Source: Hymenobacter glacieicola | GTDB lineage: Bacteria; Bacteroidota; Bacteroidia; Cytophagales; Hymenobacteraceae | Assembly: GCF_014640315.1 (NCBI RefSeq) | Contig: NZ_BMGS01000002.1 | Span: 62,001-126,000, forward strand | Length of the DNA: 64,000 bases | Reading direction: 5' to 3' | Part shown: positions 26,553-34,154 of the stretch, in pieces | Layout of the letters: the number at the start of each line of letters is the position of its first letter | Numbering within the stretch: the stretch's first letter is position 1 | Made by a program: the position numbers and the translations under genes | The notes under the pieces: model-generated | Databases searched by the model: none | Told to the model about the DNA's origin: nothing | What the model saw: the letters and a program-made list of their open reading frames with translations, nothing else

Positions 26553-27707
26553 ATGCGTGTACTGTATGACCATCAGGCCTTTACGCTGCAGGACTTTGGC
26601 GGTGTTTCGCGCTACCACCATGAGCTGCTCTGCCACGCCAACTGGCAGTCGGAGCTGGCCGTGGCCTTGAGCAATAACCTGTATTTGCGCGACCGGAAAT
26701 ACTCGGCCCACCGCACGTTTCTGCCCGATGTGGCGCTGCGGGGCCGCTGGCGGGTGATCAAGCACTTCAACCACCGGGCCTCGGTGCAGGCCCTGCGGCG
26801 CGGCACCTTCGACGTGTTCCACCCTACCCTCACCGACAACGACTACTTTCTGGATTTGCTGGAGGATCGGCCCCTGGTCATTACCCTGCACGACATGATT
26901 CCGGCCCTGTTCCCGCAGTATTACACTGACCGGGACGGCGCCATGCTGGAGCGCATTGCGCGGCGGGCTAACCGGATTATCACCGTCTCGGAGCACACCC
27001 GGGCCGATGTGCTGCGGCTGCTACCCGTGGCACCCGAGCAGGTGTGCGTGGTCCACCACGGCCACGCCGACCGGGACTACAGCGCTGGTGGGCCCGCCTT
27101 ACCCACCCCGGAACGCTACGTGCTGTACACGGGTAGCCGGGCCTTATACAAGAACTTTAGCTGCCTGCTGGAAGGCCTGGCCCTGCTGCCGCCGGCAGTG
27201 GCGGCGGGGTTGCACGTGGTGTGTGCCGGTGGTGGTGCTTTTACTACTGCCGAGCAGGAGCTGCTGCAGCGCACGGGCTGGGCCAAGCGGGCGCACCAGT
27301 TCGGGCCCGTTTCCGATGCCCAGCTCAACACGCTCTACCGGAACGCCCTGGCCTTTGTATTTCCTTCTGAGTATGAGGGTTTCGGCTTGCCCATTCTGGA
27401 GGCTTTCGGTCAGCAGTGCCCCGTGCTACTAAGCCACGCTTCCTGCTTTCCCGAAATAGCCCAGGAAGCGGCTCTCTACCACCACCCGCACCAGCCCGCC
27501 GAGCTGGCCCAGCAGCTGGAGCGCCTGCTCATGGATGCCCCCCTGCGCCAGGACCTGATCCGGATGGGGCAGCTGCGCCTGCTCGATTTCACCTGGCAGC
27601 AAACTGCCCGGCGCACTAGGGCCGTGTACGAAGCAGCCACCCAGGATATTAACCGGCCGGGTTTGTCCTTGCCCGTTGTGCCGCCTATTCCTGCCCTTGA
27701 GCTATGA
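26553..27707 (+). CDS. Glycosyltransferase family 4
   Basis: 384 aa GT-B enzyme. The N-terminal domain has the LHDMIPALFPQYY segment, and the C-terminal domain has the GSRALYKNFSCLLE nucleotide-sugar loop and the EX7E motif EYEGFGLPILEAF. It transfers a sugar from a nucleotide donor to the growing repeat unit at the inner face of the membrane. Donor and linkage are unknown. The stop overlaps the next ATG (ATGA), a sign of coupled translation. Confidence 0.92.
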   Translation: MRVLYDHQAFTLQDFGGVSRYHHELLCHANWQSELAVALSNNLYLRDRKYSAHRTFLPDVALRGRWRVIKHFNHRASVQALRRGTFDVFHPTLTDNDYFLDLLEDRPLVITLHDMIPALFPQYYTDRDGAMLERIARRANRIITVSEHTRADVLRLLPVAPEQVCVVHHGHADRDYSAGGPALPTPERYVLYTGSRALYKNFSCLLEGLALLPPAVAAGLHVVCAGGGAFTTAEQELLQRTGWAKRAHQFGPVSDAQLNTLYRNALAFVFPSEYEGFGLPILEAFGQQCPVLLSHASCFPEIAQEAALYHHPHQPAELAQQLERLLMDAPLRQDLIRMGQLRLLDFTWQQTARRTRAVYEAATQDINRPGLSLPVVPPIPALEL

Positions 27708-29044
27708 AAATCAATTTACGCTTCCGTCATGTGCTGCCCATTCTGGGGGTGATGGCCACGGACCGGGCCTTCAATGAATTTGTGGTGCCCGACGGGGAGG
27801 ACCCCTCCCTGGTGTTGTACAGCTACGCCATTACGGGCCTCTCCTTGCTGCTCATTGCAGCTTGTTTCCGCTACCTAAGCGCCGTAATGTGGCGCTGGCT
27901 GCTGGTTACGCTGGCCGCTACCGCTGCCCTGGCCCTGGAGTCGTACAATGGCTGGGGCACGCTCATGGTCTACCCCCACGTGTTTGCCAAGCTGCTGGCC
28001 CTGCTGCCTATTTTCGCCATGTATGCCTACTACCGGCGTAACCCCTTACCGGCGGGGCTGCTGATGGTGCTGCTGCTGGCGGGCCTGGTCATCAACCTGG
28101 CCTTTTACCACCCCGACGCCCTGAGCTTGTCGGCGTTTTTGGAGAATGAGCGGGGCTTCGATGTAACCTCCGCCTTCCTGCTACTGCTGCCGGCCTTGTA
28201 CTACTTCAACCAGTACCTGAGCCAGGGCGGGCTGCTGCGGCTGGCCGTATTCTTCCTTATCCTGGCCCTGATTGTGTTTCTGCAGCACCGCACCGTGTGG
28301 CTGACCACGGCCCTGGCCGTGGCGCTCAACGGCTTGCTGGTACTGACCGGCCGGGTGGAAGGCGTCCGCCTAAGCATGCCCCGCCTGATGCCCATGCTGC
28401 TCATGCCTCTGCTGATGGGCTTGCTGGGCGGGGCGGCCATTGTGCTAGACAACCCTAAAGTACTGCGCAAGCTGGAAAGCAGCGTCGAGGACATTGAAAA
28501 CGTCGACAAACAAGGCACTGGCAGCTGGCGCCTGCAACAGTTTGAAAGCTACCAGTCTTTCGTGGAGGAACACCCCATTGCCGGCATGCGCCTGGAAGGT
28601 TTCGAGCTGCCCATGCAGTTTTACGGCGACGGCGACCACCCCGTGTGGGCCGACCGCACCGGCCACCACTTCCACAGCTTCTACCTCGACCGGCTGTTTT
28701 ACTTTGGTATCCTGGGGGTGCTGCTGGTACTGGCCGTTCCCGTTGCGCAGCTCTGGAAACGGGTGCGGCAGCGCGTGCCGTTCGGCCCCACCACGGCCGC
28801 TTTCGTGAGCTACGCCGGTTGCGCCCTGCTCTACGGGGTTTCTTACGACTGGCCGCCCTACCTCTACGGCGTTATTGGGCTGACGCTGGCTATTGCCGGG
28901 CCAGTGCCAGTAGCGGCCTTCGCGCCCGGAGTGCCGGCCTACCCCGCCGCTACTCCTGCCAACATGCCGCCAGCTGGTGGGGCCTCCGGCCGGCTTCCTT
29001 ATCCTGGTCTTCAAGCTCCCGCCGCGCATGCTGTCCACTCCTGA
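27704..29044 (+). CDS. Wzy-like O-antigen/exopolysaccharide polymerase
   Basis: 446 aa integral membrane protein with about ten to twelve helices and a long periplasmic loop near residues 250-330 (VEDIENVDKQGTGSWRLQ and GHHFHSFYLDRLFYFGILG), the arrangement of Wzy/O-antigen ligases. The GSWRLQ and HFHSFYLD segments match the conserved loop of the family. It would polymerise repeat units delivered by the Wzx-like protein. Sequence conservation in this family is low, so polymerase versus ligase cannot be separated. Overlaps the start of the next gene by 17 bases. Confidence 0.85.
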   Translation: MKINLRFRHVLPILGVMATDRAFNEFVVPDGEDPSLVLYSYAITGLSLLLIAACFRYLSAVMWRWLLVTLAATAALALESYNGWGTLMVYPHVFAKLLALLPIFAMYAYYRRNPLPAGLLMVLLLAGLVINLAFYHPDALSLSAFLENERGFDVTSAFLLLLPALYYFNQYLSQGGLLRLAVFFLILALIVFLQHRTVWLTTALAVALNGLLVLTGRVEGVRLSMPRLMPMLLMPLLMGLLGGAAIVLDNPKVLRKLESSVEDIENVDKQGTGSWRLQQFESYQSFVEEHPIAGMRLEGFELPMQFYGDGDHPVWADRTGHHFHSFYLDRLFYFGILGVLLVLAVPVAQLWKRVRQRVPFGPTTAAFVSYAGCALLYGVSYDWPPYLYGVIGLTLAIAGPVPVAAFAPGVPAYPAATPANMPPAGGASGRLPYPGLQAPAAHAVHS

Positions 29045-30062
29045 CCTTTCCGTTCCGGCCGCTCCGGCCCCGCTGCAAACGGCCGTGCTCCTGCTCATCT
29101 TCAACCGCCCCGATACTACCCGGCAGGTATTTGAAGCCGTGCGCCGCGCCCGCCCGCCCCGCCTGTACGTGGCCGCCGATGGCCCCCGCGCTACCCACCC
29201 CACCGATGCTGCAACTTGCGCCGCGGCCCGGGCCGTGGTAGCCGACGTGGACTGGCCCTGCCAGGTGTTCACGCTGTTTCGGACTACGAACCTGAACTGC
29301 GGGGTAGGCCCGGCCACCGCCCTCGACTGGTTTTTTCAGCACGAGGAAGCGGGCATCATTCTGGAAGATGACTGCGTGCCAGCGCCCTCTTTTTTTCGCT
29401 TCTGCGAGGAGCTGCTCCTGCGCTACCGCCACGATACCCGCGTCTTGCACATCGGGGGCAACAACTTTAGCCGGGAGGCCCGCCGCCCCCGGCCCACCGG
29501 CGCCGACTCCTACTACTTCTCCACTCAGGTAAACAGCTGGGGCTGGGCTTCTTGGCGGCGCGCTTGGCAGCTCTACGACTTTCACCTGCGCGACTACCCC
29601 CAGCTGGCCGCCGAGGGCAAGCTGCGGGGCCTCTACAGCTCCTGGCTGGAAAACCGCTACCGCCTCAGTAAAATCAGCAGCCTCGTGGGCCTGCCTCAGC
29701 CGCCCGATGTGTGGGACTACCAGTGGCACTTTACCATTGTGGCCCATGCCGGCTTGTGCATTGTGCCGGCCGTGAACCTGGTGGGCAACATCGGCTTTGG
29801 GGAGCAAGGCACGCACACCCTGGACGCTACCGATGAGTTTGCCAACGTACCTACCACTGACCTGACCTTCCCGCTGCGGCACCCGGCTTTTGTGCTGGCC
29901 GACCGCCGCCGCGACCAGCAGCGCTTCCGGGAGTTTTTGTGGGGCCGCCTGGAAGCCAAGGCCCGGCGCCTGCTGGCCCGGGTAGTACCGGAAACGCCCG
30001 CCGCCCCGGCTGTTCCAGTCTCATCCTCGCCTCCTCCCGTTCCGCACACCCAACTGATATGA
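29028..30062 (+). CDS. GT2-like nucleotide-diphosphosugar transferase
   Basis: About 344 aa from the ATG at 29028. GT-A type fold with the LLIFNRPDTTRQVFEAVRRA start, VAADGPR, and the metal-binding acid cluster ILEDDCVPAPSFFRFCEELL; then WGWASWRRAW, a signature common to this exopolysaccharide subfamily. It probably adds one residue of the repeat unit. Starts inside the last codons of the Wzy-like gene and its own stop overlaps the next ATG (ATGA at 30059-30062). Confidence 0.85.
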   Translation: MLSTPDLSVPAAPAPLQTAVLLLIFNRPDTTRQVFEAVRRARPPRLYVAADGPRATHPTDAATCAAARAVVADVDWPCQVFTLFRTTNLNCGVGPATALDWFFQHEEAGIILEDDCVPAPSFFRFCEELLLRYRHDTRVLHIGGNNFSREARRPRPTGADSYYFSTQVNSWGWASWRRAWQLYDFHLRDYPQLAAEGKLRGLYSSWLENRYRLSKISSLVGLPQPPDVWDYQWHFTIVAHAGLCIVPAVNLVGNIGFGEQGTHTLDATDEFANVPTTDLTFPLRHPAFVLADRRRDQQRFREFLWGRLEAKARRLLARVVPETPAAPAVPVSSSPPPVPHTQLI

Positions 30063-31363
30063 ACGTTCTCATTTCAGCTTACGCCTGCAACCCCATGCAC
30101 GGGGGCGAGGACAGCAACGGCTTCAACTGGGCCTGGCAAACGGCGCAGCGGGGCCACCGCGTCTGGTGCATTACCAACCCCGATGGGCGCGCCGGCGTGG
30201 AGCCATTTATGGCCGAGCACGGCCACGAGCTGCCCGCCGAGCAGCTCCAGTTCTTTTATGTGGCGGTGCCGGCCTGGGTGCAGTTTCTGCACCGCTGGCA
30301 GTTTGGCGTCTACCTGCACTATATGGTGTGGCAGTTTCTGGCTTGGCGCCGGGCCCGCCGCATCTGCCAGGAGGTAGAGGTTGACTATGTGCACCACGCC
30401 ACCTACGGCAGCCTGCAAATGGGCTCCTGGATGTGGCGCCTGGGCAAGCCCCTGATATTTGGCCCCGTGGGTGGTGCGCAACGGGCTCCGAAAGCTTTCA
30501 GGGCTCTTATTCCCGGCTGGTTTAAAACCGAAACCATGCGCAACGCCATCGGCTGGCTGCTCATGACCTTCGACCCGAACGTGCGCCACACCCTGCGCCA
30601 CGCCTCCCTGGTGCTGGCCGCCAACTCCGAAACGGCCACGCTGGCCCGGCGGTTGGGGGCCCGCCGCGTAGAGCTGTTCCTGGATTCCGGCCTGCCGGAA
30701 TCGTTTTTCCTACCCACTTGTCCGGAGCGGGAAGCTGGGCCCGTACTACGCCTGTTGTGGCTGGCCCGGCTGTACCCGCGCAAGGCCCTGTTGCTGGTGC
30801 TGGACGCTTTGTCGCGGGTAGATAAGCGCGTGGCGTTCCACCTCACCGTCATCGGCGACGGCCCCCTGGGGCCCCAGGTACCCGGCTGGATTGCCCAGTA
30901 CGGCCTCACAGACCGCGTAACCTGGCGCGGGGCCGTGCCGTGGGCCGAAGTGCAAAGTGCCTTTCTCAGCCACGACGCCTTCCTGTTCGGTAGCCTGCGC
31001 GACTCCTTTGCTACCCAGTTTCTGGAGGCCATGGCTACCGGCCTGCCCATCATTACCCTCGACCACCAGGGTGCTCACGACTTTATTCCGGCGGCGGCAG
31101 GCATAAAGGTGCCCGTTACTACCCCCGTAGCGACGGCCGAAGGGTTGGCCCGCGCCGTGGAATACCTCCACGACCACCCGCAGGTGCGCCCCGCCATGGG
31201 GCAGGCGGGCTACGCTTTTGCCCGCACCCAAACCTGGACGGCCCGCACCTACCGGCTGATGAAGCTAAGCCTGGCCCAGGTTCCACCCCGCCAAGCCTGG
31301 CAGGCTCCGGGCGCGGCAGCCCGCCTTTCGCAGCTGACCTCGGCCCACGTCCGGACTGCTTAG
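30059..31363 (+). CDS. Glycosyltransferase family 4
   Basis: About 434 aa from ATG 30059 (MNVLISAYACNPMHGGEDSNG); the donor-binding domain has LLWLARLYPRKALLLVLDAL and the EX7E-like LRDSFATQFLEAMATGLPII motif. A domain such as GKPLIFGPVGGAQRAP in the N-terminal half is typical of exopolysaccharide mannosyl- or glucosyltransferases of GT4. ATGA overlap couples it to the preceding transferase. Sugar specificity cannot be told. Confidence 0.92.
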   Translation: MNVLISAYACNPMHGGEDSNGFNWAWQTAQRGHRVWCITNPDGRAGVEPFMAEHGHELPAEQLQFFYVAVPAWVQFLHRWQFGVYLHYMVWQFLAWRRARRICQEVEVDYVHHATYGSLQMGSWMWRLGKPLIFGPVGGAQRAPKAFRALIPGWFKTETMRNAIGWLLMTFDPNVRHTLRHASLVLAANSETATLARRLGARRVELFLDSGLPESFFLPTCPEREAGPVLRLLWLARLYPRKALLLVLDALSRVDKRVAFHLTVIGDGPLGPQVPGWIAQYGLTDRVTWRGAVPWAEVQSAFLSHDAFLFGSLRDSFATQFLEAMATGLPIITLDHQGAHDFIPAAAGIKVPVTTPVATAEGLARAVEYLHDHPQVRPAMGQAGYAFARTQTWTARTYRLMKLSLAQVPPRQAWQAPGAAARLSQLTSAHVRTA

Positions 31364-31417
31364 GCCCCTTACCTCCTCCTTATTTCAGACTTTTCCTCTC
31401 AGCTTACCCCGGATATC

Positions 31418-32257
31418 ATGCTTTACATTGTCATCCCGGTTTTCAATCGGAAGGAATTCACCCGGGCCTGCCTGGAGTCGCTACGTAGCCAAACGGAGCA
31501 GAACTTTCGCATGGTGGTGGTCGATGATGGCTCTACTGACGGCACCGGCCAGATGCTGCGCACGGAGTTTCCGGAGGTACTCATTGAGGAAGGCGACGGC
31601 AACCTGTTCTGGACGGCGGGCGTGAACCTGGGCATCCGGCGGGCGCTGGCAGAGGGCGCTACCCGCATCATGACCCTCAACAACGATGTGCTGACGGCCC
31701 CCGACTTTCTGGCCCGCATGCTGAGCTGGGCCGAGCGCCACCCCACCGCCGTGCTGGGCGCCCTGGAGTTGGACGTGACCACCGGCCAGCCCGTGTACGG
31801 GGGCGAAACCCTGGACTGGCGCACCAACACCCGCCAGGATTTGCTGGCAACCCTGCCCGCCGAGCAGCGCCGCGGCCTGCACCCAGTCACTTATTTGCCC
31901 GGCCGGGGCCTGCTGATTCCGCGTATCGTACTGGAAACCATCGGGCTATTCGATGAGAAGCGCTTGCCCCACTACCTCGCCGATTTTGATTATACCAGCG
32001 TGGCCCGCCGAAACGGCTTCCCGGTGTACTGCAATTACGACGCCCAGCTCAGCACCTACCCCGAAGAAAGCGGCCAGGAAATTACCCGGCGCCAGCGCAG
32101 TCTGCGCGGTTACTACCAGCATTTGTTCGGCATTCGGGGCGGCGGCAACCTGCGCAACTTCACGTATTTCAGCCTCAAAAACTGCCCCCGGCCTTACCTG
32201 CCGTACTTTCTGCTCAATGGCTACGCCCGGCGGCTGGTGGGCTATTTTCTGCACTAG
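31418..32257 (+). CDS. GT2 family glycosyltransferase
   Basis: 279 aa single GT-A domain: the IVIPVFNRKEFTRACLESL start, VVVDDGSTDGTGQML nucleotide-binding acids and the NNDV motif for metal. The middle GRGLLIPRIVLETIGLFDEKRLPHYLADFDY segment resembles rhamnosyltransferase-type members. Cytoplasmic or membrane-associated. Follows the GT4 gene by 54 bases in the same operon, with the first beta-helix gene next. Confidence 0.9.
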   Translation: MLYIVIPVFNRKEFTRACLESLRSQTEQNFRMVVVDDGSTDGTGQMLRTEFPEVLIEEGDGNLFWTAGVNLGIRRALAEGATRIMTLNNDVLTAPDFLARMLSWAERHPTAVLGALELDVTTGQPVYGGETLDWRTNTRQDLLATLPAEQRRGLHPVTYLPGRGLLIPRIVLETIGLFDEKRLPHYLADFDYTSVARRNGFPVYCNYDAQLSTYPEESGQEITRRQRSLRGYYQHLFGIRGGGNLRNFTYFSLKNCPRPYLPYFLLNGYARRLVGYFLH

Positions 32258-32308
32258 CATCTGCGCGGGGTAAGTGCCCGACGCTTCTCTACTCTCTATT
32301 CAACTTGC

Positions 32309-33484
32309 TTGGTGATACTCTCCGCTGCGTTTCGGCTTCTTGGCGCCTGTGTCCTGCTGTTGGTGGGGTGTCGGTGCACGCTGGCTGGCCACGATGCCGT
32401 GCTCACTATTACGCGCGGCGGCACGTACTCCGGCCGCTACGAGAGCAACAGCTCCGAGCGGGCCTGTATCCGGGTTGCTACCACCGAGCCGGTAATCCTG
32501 GAAAACTGCGTACTGCGGGGCCCTGGCCGGCTGATTGACGCTACCAACGGCGGCGCCCGCCTGACGGTGCGCAACTGCCGCGGCTATGGCCTGCCGCCCA
32601 CCCTCGACAACCAGGCCCGGGGCCGCTTCCTGGAAATCAATAGCGGGGTGAGCTTGCTGGTAGAACACAACTATCTGGAGCAGACGGCCGGCATGTTGGC
32701 CTACCAGTGGAGCGGCGACGGCTCAGCAACCCAGACCCTGACCGTGCGCTACAACTCGGCCAAAAACGTGGATGGCCGCTACCGCAACGGTGGCGGGGTC
32801 CACGTGAGCTTTTTACAGCTCAATGAGGTGCACGGCGTCGGCCACATCGACATCAGCTGGAACCAGGTTATCAACGAGCCCAATAACAGCCTGGTGGAGG
32901 ATAATATCAACCTGCACAACTCGTCTGGTACCGCCGCCAGCCCCCTGCGCATCCACGACAACTACATTCAGGGCGCTTACCCGGTGCCCGCCACGGCCCC
33001 TACGTTCACCGGCTCGGGCATTACCATGGACGGCGACGCCTCCTCGGCCCTGACCACCACGGCCTACGCCGACGTCTACCAGAACCACATCGTCAGTACC
33101 TGCAACGCGGCCATGAACATTGCGGCTGGCCACCACAACGTTTTTCACGACAACCGCATGATAACCAGCGGCCTACTCCCCGACAGTACCCGTCTGCCGT
33201 CTACCTATTCCGGGGCCTCTATTTTTAACTTTTACCGCAAGCCCGCTACCGTCTTCTTTGCCAACCGAATAAAGAATAATACCATTGGGTTCGTGAGCTG
33301 GGGACGCAACTCCCCCTACCCCGATCGGCACGATTTGAGCACCGGCGCCTGCGCCGAATGCACCGGCACTAAGCACCTGCCCGGGCCGATTACTCTGCAT
33401 CTGGAGCGACAGGAGTTAAGGAACTGGCAGTCCCGGTTGCGCCAAACGGGCCAAGTGGTGGGGCCTACTGTGGTTAAGCCTTAA
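32309..33484 (+). CDS. Right-handed parallel beta-helix protein (short paralogue)
   Basis: About 390 aa; starts at TTG 32309 or GTG 32312, no ATG fits. A lipoprotein-like signal is possible (LLLVGCRC). The body shows regular PbH1-type turns, with many Asn/Asp-turn strings such as NNTIGF, and the strongly conserved blocks SGDGSA, RYRNGGG and WNQVINEPNNSLVEDNIN. The same blocks occur in the large paralogue that follows at 34155. Parallel beta-helix proteins in export loci are often polysaccharide lyases, hydrolases or epimerases, but I see no known catalytic motif. Exopolysaccharide modification or turnover is the likely area; function is not established. Confidence 0.75.
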   Translation: MVILSAAFRLLGACVLLLVGCRCTLAGHDAVLTITRGGTYSGRYESNSSERACIRVATTEPVILENCVLRGPGRLIDATNGGARLTVRNCRGYGLPPTLDNQARGRFLEINSGVSLLVEHNYLEQTAGMLAYQWSGDGSATQTLTVRYNSAKNVDGRYRNGGGVHVSFLQLNEVHGVGHIDISWNQVINEPNNSLVEDNINLHNSSGTAASPLRIHDNYIQGAYPVPATAPTFTGSGITMDGDASSALTTTAYADVYQNHIVSTCNAAMNIAAGHHNVFHDNRMITSGLLPDSTRLPSTYSGASIFNFYRKPATVFFANRIKNNTIGFVSWGRNSPYPDRHDLSTGACAECTGTKHLPGPITLHLERQELRNWQSRLRQTGQVVGPTVVKP

Positions 33485-33573
33485 CTGCTTCTACGTCTGC
33501 TAGAAAGCCTCGCTAATCCGGTAAAACGTTGATTGCCAGAGAAGGCAATTTCTTGATGCCCGAATTTTATACA

Positions 33574-33608
33574 ATCAGCCTGTCCGCTACGGACAGGCTG
33601 ATTTTTTT
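33574..33608 (+). terminator. Rho-independent terminator after the first beta-helix gene
   Basis: A 13-bp stem (33574-33586 with 33590-33602, ATCAGCCTGTCCG and complement) with a three-base loop, followed by seven T. It separates the glycosyltransferase operon from the second beta-helix gene. Confidence 0.9.
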
Positions 33609-34154
33609 GTTACACTAAGGTTGTAAATTAGAATAATACAATATCATTTCTTTTACTTGGCCTTTGTGTTTTCAATCTATTGTATACATTTGCATTGAAC
33701 CTAAGGAATCAATATAGTACTTTTCACAGTCTAGTATTGAGCAGGTTTTCCCTCAAGTGCTTGAATGGCTCAGTTTTCAACATTCGAATTGCACCTAATG
33801 GAGAACCGAAAGTTCAGGAGCCTTAATGGGCTCTTGGTGGCTGCAAATGGAACGTGTAGTGAGATAAACAGGTTTGCCACAGAGGATTCAGGCCTAGCTT
33901 AGCAGTCTGAAAGTTAGTACTGGTTGCTTCGAGGTAGGGTTGAAGCATGCACCAGGCGCCGGGTGCCGCACTCAAACCAAGCCAGTACTGCTCTGATTCG
34001 AGTGGCTCGACCACCAACTCACAAATAGCACAAATTCCATCCAGCTACCTGGAACGAATTGACTTAAGGAGCCGTGTCAAGGCACACTCCTACCCAGTTT
34101 TTTTCTTTGAAGGCTCACAGAATGCAAAAAGCCCTCGGACCACAATTTTTCCTG
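33609..34154. other. Promoter and long leader in front of the large beta-helix gene
   Basis: Between the terminator and the likely ATG there are ~545 bases with no convincing gene. A promoter is at 33664-33692; the transcript would carry ~460 bases before the start codon. Several short complementary segments (around 33905-33930 and 33965-34010) might fold, but I do not recognise a known RNA class. Confidence 0.45.
33664..33692 (+). promoter_or_regulatory. Bacteroidota-type promoter
   Basis: TTG at 33664-33666, an 18-base spacer and an exact TAnnTTTG box (TACATTTG) at 33685-33692. The only gene downstream is the large beta-helix protein, which would be a separate transcript with a long leader. 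Confidence 0.7.
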
